In this document: positions 57,356 to 62,000 of the stretch, piece after piece
How positions within the stretch are numbered: the stretch's first letter is position 1
Layout: each line of letters begins with the position of its first letter
Origin: Zygnema cylindricum
Taxonomy: Eukaryota; Streptophyta; Zygnematophyceae; Zygnematales; Zygnemataceae
Direction of reading: 5' to 3'
Length of the DNA stretch: 62,000 nucleotides
Assembly (NCBI GenBank): GCA_037447655.1
Contig: JBBHKE010000838.1
Coordinates: forward strand, 135,122 to 197,121
Made by a program: the position numbers and the translations under genes
Notes under the pieces: generated by a model
The model's input: the letters and a program-made list of their open reading frames with translations, nothing else
The model's database searches: none
Told to the model about the DNA's origin: nothing

Positions 57356-57474
57356 TGTCGCACGTGTGATTTTTGACTCCCGGATGAAGAACTCCGACTT
57401 GCCAAGGATGAAGCTGTAGAATCCTGTCTTGCTGAAGCACGTCTCCAGAGACAGTTTAGCAGGCGTTTCTGTTG
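57356..57474 (+). other. Probable 5' untranslated exon of the DCD gene, with a small uORF
   Basis: A non-repetitive stretch ends at a consensus donor (G|GTAAGTAAG at 57475). Spliced to the acceptor at 58137-58138 it would bring the leader to the DCD start codon. It contains an 11-codon upstream frame (ATG 57384, TAG 57417-57419) in frame with the main ORF. The 5' boundary is not determinable from sequence. Confidence 0.5.
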
Positions 57475-58140
57475 GTAAGTAAGTTGTAACTTGAATTCAA
57501 AGCCGGATTTTTCATGTTACTGTACGTAATTTTTCACTGCATTTATTGTTTTTTTACTGCAGTTACTGTGAAATTCTCAGTTTTTTTTTTTTTTTTAATC
57601 TATTTTTAGTTATTACTGCTGGTTTGTTTTTTATGTGTGTGTGTGTGTGTGTCCGATTCTTTTTTTTTAGTTTGTGTTTGAGGAAATGTAAAGACATTGA
57701 AGCATTTATTGTTCAAAGACTTCTCAAGCAATATTGTTTCATTTTTCTCACTTAGTAACGCTCTCACCATTGCTTGGCATCTTACTTTTCCCCTGAGAAT
57801 TTTTCCTCTGACAATTTTTTATGATTTTTTTCTCATAATTGCTATACCTGCTCTGAACCCTGCCTAAATGTCAAATTTGTTTCAGGTCCAAACCACTCGG
57901 AAACAATTCTAAAACTTTGCCGTTGAGGTCATGACATCCTTTGCATACAAAGACTTTTCTTAGTAATCTGAGTATCCGATTACTGCAAAGAATCAGTTTC
58001 TTGTTAGTTTAGAAAACCTGCTTGCATCTTCTTTCAGGTTGTCTTTTATCTTTTCTTCTAGGTTGTCTTTTTTTTTTTTGCAGGCCTTCTGTTTGTGTTA
58101 TTATATATGTTTTTTTATTCCAATATTTGCAAACTCAGTC

Positions 58141-61100
58141 ATGGGAGCCGGAAGGAAAACCTCGACTTATACTTTTGACAGCTCTACCAAAGTTCCGCCA
58201 CAGTATCGAGATTTAAACGAGGATTTATGCGGCGTTATTTTTGGCACCACAAAGGATACAATTGACGAGTGCATCAATGGCAAACTCTTTGGTATGCAAC
58301 TGTTTATCCCCTGTCTTTTATCGTTTTCTGGCTGCTAGCTATATTCTTTTCTCCAATTTTGTTATTTTCTTTGGCATGCAACCTTTTTTTCGCGTTTCAT
58401 CAGTTTGGCTTGTTTGGTATCCCCTCTTCTTTTTTGTTGTTGCTTGTTTGTACATGTATTTTGTTCTTTTTCACTCTCATACTTTTTCCTTTGCAATGCC
58501 CAACTTTGCTCCATCTTTCTCTATATCCTTTTTTACTTTATTTATTCAAATATGGTTGCGGATCCTTCTTTTGACTAGACCTCTCCGACATCAGACTTCA
58601 ATTGCTAACTTCACACTTCTCTTTTTTACTTTTTGTCCCCTTTACTTTGAGGCGTGCAGGTTTACCTCGAATGCACTACCGATATGTGAAAAACATAACA
58701 GATGGGATGCCTCTGTTTCTTTTTAACTATACCGATAAGCTTCTCCATGGTGTCTTTGAAGCCGATGGGGAGGGAGATTTGGATATAGATCCCAATGCCT
58801 GGTCATCCTCTAGCCCTAATGGATACCCTGCCCAGGTGGGAATTTCAAATGTTGTGACGTCACTCTAGGAAGATAGGATAACCTTTTTTTGCTAATATAT
58901 CTCTTCTACAGCATGAATACATGAAGGCGGCAGTGGAATTAATTCATATTCAAAGGACTGAAATGTTTATTGGATGATATTAATCTTGAGGAATTGATTG
59001 ATTTTCAACGGACTGGAAATATGTATTAGTAGATTTGAAGCTTGAGGAACTAACTGATTTTTAGGAGTGCAAGTATATATTGGATTATAGTAATCTTGTG
59101 ATCAATGCTTTGGGCTTTGTTAGTTCGAGTTAAAAAACCTCTCGGATTGATCATGTGCTTTGCCCAGATGTTCCTTGTAATTCAAAAGGGACTGACTGTG
59201 ACAAGAATGAATGACTGTCTTTATTCCATTGTTAACAACCAAAAAAGAAACTGATCTCAGGAAGAACCCCCTTTTCGACAATCCTCGTAATGTGATTCTA
59301 TCTTTGTATCTACACATTATCAACGACTGCAATAATGGCATGGGCGTATAACTGGTGTTACATATCGAAGGAATCTAAGGTTGATATATTGTGATATCGG
59401 TATTTGTCAATACCGCGTCCTTGAGAGTTTGATGCTTAACGAGTTTGACGATAAATGTCGATAATTCAATAACGGCTGATAATCGAACGATAACTGCACT
59501 GTAATTCGTATGCGAATATTTACAAACAGAAAGCATATCTTGCTAAATCTTCAACGAACCCTTTATTGGCCCAAAATTTTGCGTACAAAAATCTGAAAAA
59601 TAACATTGAAAGTACAAATTCAAACTTATGGGGCAAATTAATTTTAGTACGGGACAGAGGAGCGTATGGTTCTGAGATTTTTTTTTTTCAGCCTTGATGA
59701 CGAAAAAAAAATGCTTGAAGAGTTAAGGGAATAATGGTACAGATCGACTATATTGCAATACAATCTACTGGCGCGATATACTGATTATTGAGACCCTCCC
59801 AAAAGAGTACATATTGATTATCGGCAACACCTGCTCGATGTACAGCAATACGTGTACACTTCCTTTTCCATGTGGTGGTAGTGAATCCTGGATGATCTCC
59901 ATTATGCTGTCCAATTCAATCTACACTGACTACCCCAATATTGCTGTTGTTCTGGACCCAATTTAATTCTGTTTAATAATTGTATAGAAATAAGTGGGTT
60001 TGTAAATTGTAGAATCCTAGGGGAGTGCATGCATGTCATTTGAACTCTTAACATGTGAACTTGTATGGAATAATATAGTTGGTATATGTACCAACTTATA
60101 TACTAGTCACTAAATAGTTAAGATAGCTATCACCGACAGGAAATGGCTTGCAACTTTTGTCCACAATTAAAGCAGAGAAGAAATTAACGGAAGGATTGTT
60201 CACGGACAAGTCAGTAATAAAAGCACAAGTATTCATTTTTTTTTTATTTTTTTTTATATATATATATATATATGTATGGAGCCTAAACATGTGGGAGTTG
60301 ATACTGGTTCTGAGGTGTGTTCGATTTACTGATATTTTGCAAATGTTTTAGAGTTAAGGAGACTAAATGCACAGGAATGAATACCGGTCCTGAAGTGCTT
60401 TTTGAATTTTCCAATATTTTATGAAAGTATCTGCTGTAATGTTTATGTCATTACATGTATTTTACATATATTCAACCTAAATGTTACACAGAATATGACA
60501 TGTATATTTCAAATGCATATGTTTAACATATTGCATTTACCTATGTTTCATATACATATTACACATATGTACTGTATACACATCTACACACATGCACGTA
60601 CACATAGACATATATACATGCTATATCCTGTCTGTGATTCATACAAATATCTTGATCCTTCAGTGAGACAAATGCGCGTGCAAGGACACCATAGTTGCAT
60701 CTTGGAAAATTATTACCGAAGTAGTTGAATTTTTTCTCTTAAGTATTTAAGATTTTTCTGTATATGCGCTGGGTTGTGGAGTTCACAGGTCCAAAAGTTT
60801 GTCAATAATTTTTCAGAAGTGATTGAAATCTTTACCCGTTTGGAATGATGGCAAATTTGGTTTTGCGTTTAAATTGAGGCAACTCAGACTGAGGGTGACT
60901 AATTCTGTTTTTTTTTGTGTTATTATTCTGTGTTGATTGTGATGGTGAAATCCTTGATTTTGTATTCAAATATATATTTATCCTTTTGTTGCAGGTGAGA
61001 GTGAGGGTGCTCAGTATTGGCAAGCCGCTCCCTGAATCTGTGTTTCAGAATGCCATTAAGGATAATTATTATAGTGATAGACATTTTATGTTTGAGCTGG

Positions 61101-62000
61101 ACCGAAAACAAGTTGACGCCCTTCTTAAGCTGTTCACAGTGAAACCCAAGTCAAAAAAAAATCATCGGGAGGTGCTTCCTCCGCCAGTTTTGTCAAGCAC
61201 GACAAGTTATCCTGTCAAAAATGCCTGGACTCAGCAATCACAGGGTAAGCTGACTGATGGAGGTTTACCCAGTTCTTCATCGCAAAAAAAATCCCTCTCT
61301 GTCCCCCCACGATCGCTTCCACACTACGGACTTGGAAAGTCGACCTCTGAAGTAGGCGAGCGTTTAGGCTCTGGAGCAGAATCAGAGCATTTAGCGCAAA
61401 AGTTAAGCAAAATTAATTTGGAAGAAGCAGACATGGCCAGATTAGAAAAGGAAGCTGTTGATAGGTTTCGAGCGGTAGCTGCCTCTAAAAGTGGGGCAAG
61501 TGAACTGAAACCGGTCAAAACTGACAAGGCAACCGACAAATGGAAAAATAGCAGGTCATCAACTCCGTCAACAACTGCGGCCAATTACTGGGATTCACTG
61601 ACAAAGGATCATAACGGGACTCCATCTTCCACATGGGATACTGCCGAGTCACCTAGGGCAAGAAATTGGGAAAATGGGAGAAATTCACAAACAACCAATG
61701 GTTGGGATCCTTCTGATGCCGCATCTAACCCATCTACTTCTTCTGGCCCTTGGAACACCACATCTACTGCTCCTCTATCTCCTCCTCCTCCTCCAGTGAA
61801 CGCTGTTCCACATAACCAATCGACACCAGTCAGCCATCAGTCATATAACCCCAATGCTAACAGTTGGGACATACCAAATGCTCCCCCTTCAACTGGTGGG
61901 TCTGGGCTTAATGGTTTATACAGTATGTCTAATCCCCCATCATCAAATGACTGGCATCATGGAGGACATGGACATAATTTAGGGACACATAATTCGTCGA
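58141..62000 (+). CDS. DCD-domain protein (5' part; runs off the window)
   Basis: Exons are 58141-58291 (acceptor at 58137-58138), 58660-58835 and 60995 to beyond the window, with GT-AG introns and a continuous frame of at least 444 codons. Residues about 29-156 form a DCD (Development and Cell Death) domain: LCGVIFGTTKDTIDECINGK, then LPRMHYRYVKNITDGMPLFL, FNYTDKLLHGVFEA, NAWSSS...YPAQVRV, and DNYYSDRHFMFELD. DCD proteins of plants respond to stress and developmental cell death. The remainder is low-complexity, Ser/Thr/Pro/Asn-rich with one helical stretch (LSKINLEEADMARLEKEAVD) and seven spaced Trp boxes near the end. The start Met is the first ATG after the acceptor. The C-terminal partner domain, if any, is outside the window. 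Confidence 0.9.
58836..60994 (+). other. Third intron of the DCD gene
   Basis: A 2,159-bp intron ending in TTTGTTGCAG. It contains TATCG-rich sequence (about 59380-59470), a T/TA microsatellite (about 60236-60275) and ATG/CAT-rich repeats (about 60440-60625). The open frames here have no recognisable homology. Confidence 0.7.

Overview
The window is nuclear DNA of a streptophyte (a green alga of the land-plant lineage, or an early land plant). Two multi-exon genes support this. One encodes a plant-type CstF64 (CSTF2-like) 3'-end processing factor. The other encodes a protein with a DCD (Development and Cell Death) domain, a plant-lineage domain. Both have GT-AG introns. Around them lie plant-type LTR retrotransposons (Ty3 and Copia), a hAT transposase relic, dense families of small inverted-repeat DNA transposons and very long simple-sequence tracts. 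A large repeat-rich charophyte genome such as Chara is my best guess, but the sequence alone does not prove the genus.

Layout. 1-16 kb has no gene I can support. It holds polypurine/polypyrimidine blocks, microsatellites, a heptamer satellite, a hexamer-based minisatellite and several nested non-autonomous DNA transposons. 16.03-26.65 kb (minus strand) is the complete CstF64 gene: 12 exons that I joined by hand into an uninterrupted frame of 829 codons, with RRM, hinge and C-terminal domains intact and large glutamine-rich insertions. 27-30.4 kb is repeats rich in GTAC and TATCG plus a composite DNA transposon. 30.4-33.74 kb is the 5' part of a Ty3 retrotransposon (LTR, gag, protease, start of RT), cut off by a Copia LTR fragment. 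34.8-37.0 kb holds an unrecognised, degenerate coding unit ending at an LTR-like sequence. 37.2-38.1 kb is a hAT transposase relic (BED finger plus DUF659). 38.2-43.6 kb is a nest of Copia sequences with a solo LTR of another family inside. 43.7-46.5 kb holds more small DNA transposons, one split by a Copia solo LTR. 47.16-53.16 kb is a complete 6-kb Ty3 insertion flanked by CGAAG duplications; it lacks gag and protease, and each LTR carries a small transposon. 54.4-56.4 kb has two Harbinger-like elements, one containing a hAT-like element. 57.4-62.0 kb is the 5' part of the DCD gene, which runs off the window.

The two genes appear unrelated: one acts in mRNA 3'-end formation and the other resembles stress/cell-death DCD proteins. 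The rest is a layered record of transposition. Target-site duplications and empty/filled site comparisons fix the order of several insertions and define at least three families of small DNA transposon: TA-target (Tc1/mariner-like), TTA/TAA-target (PIF/Harbinger-like) and 8-bp-target (hAT-like). No CRISPR array, operon or other prokaryotic feature is present, and I identified no RNA gene.
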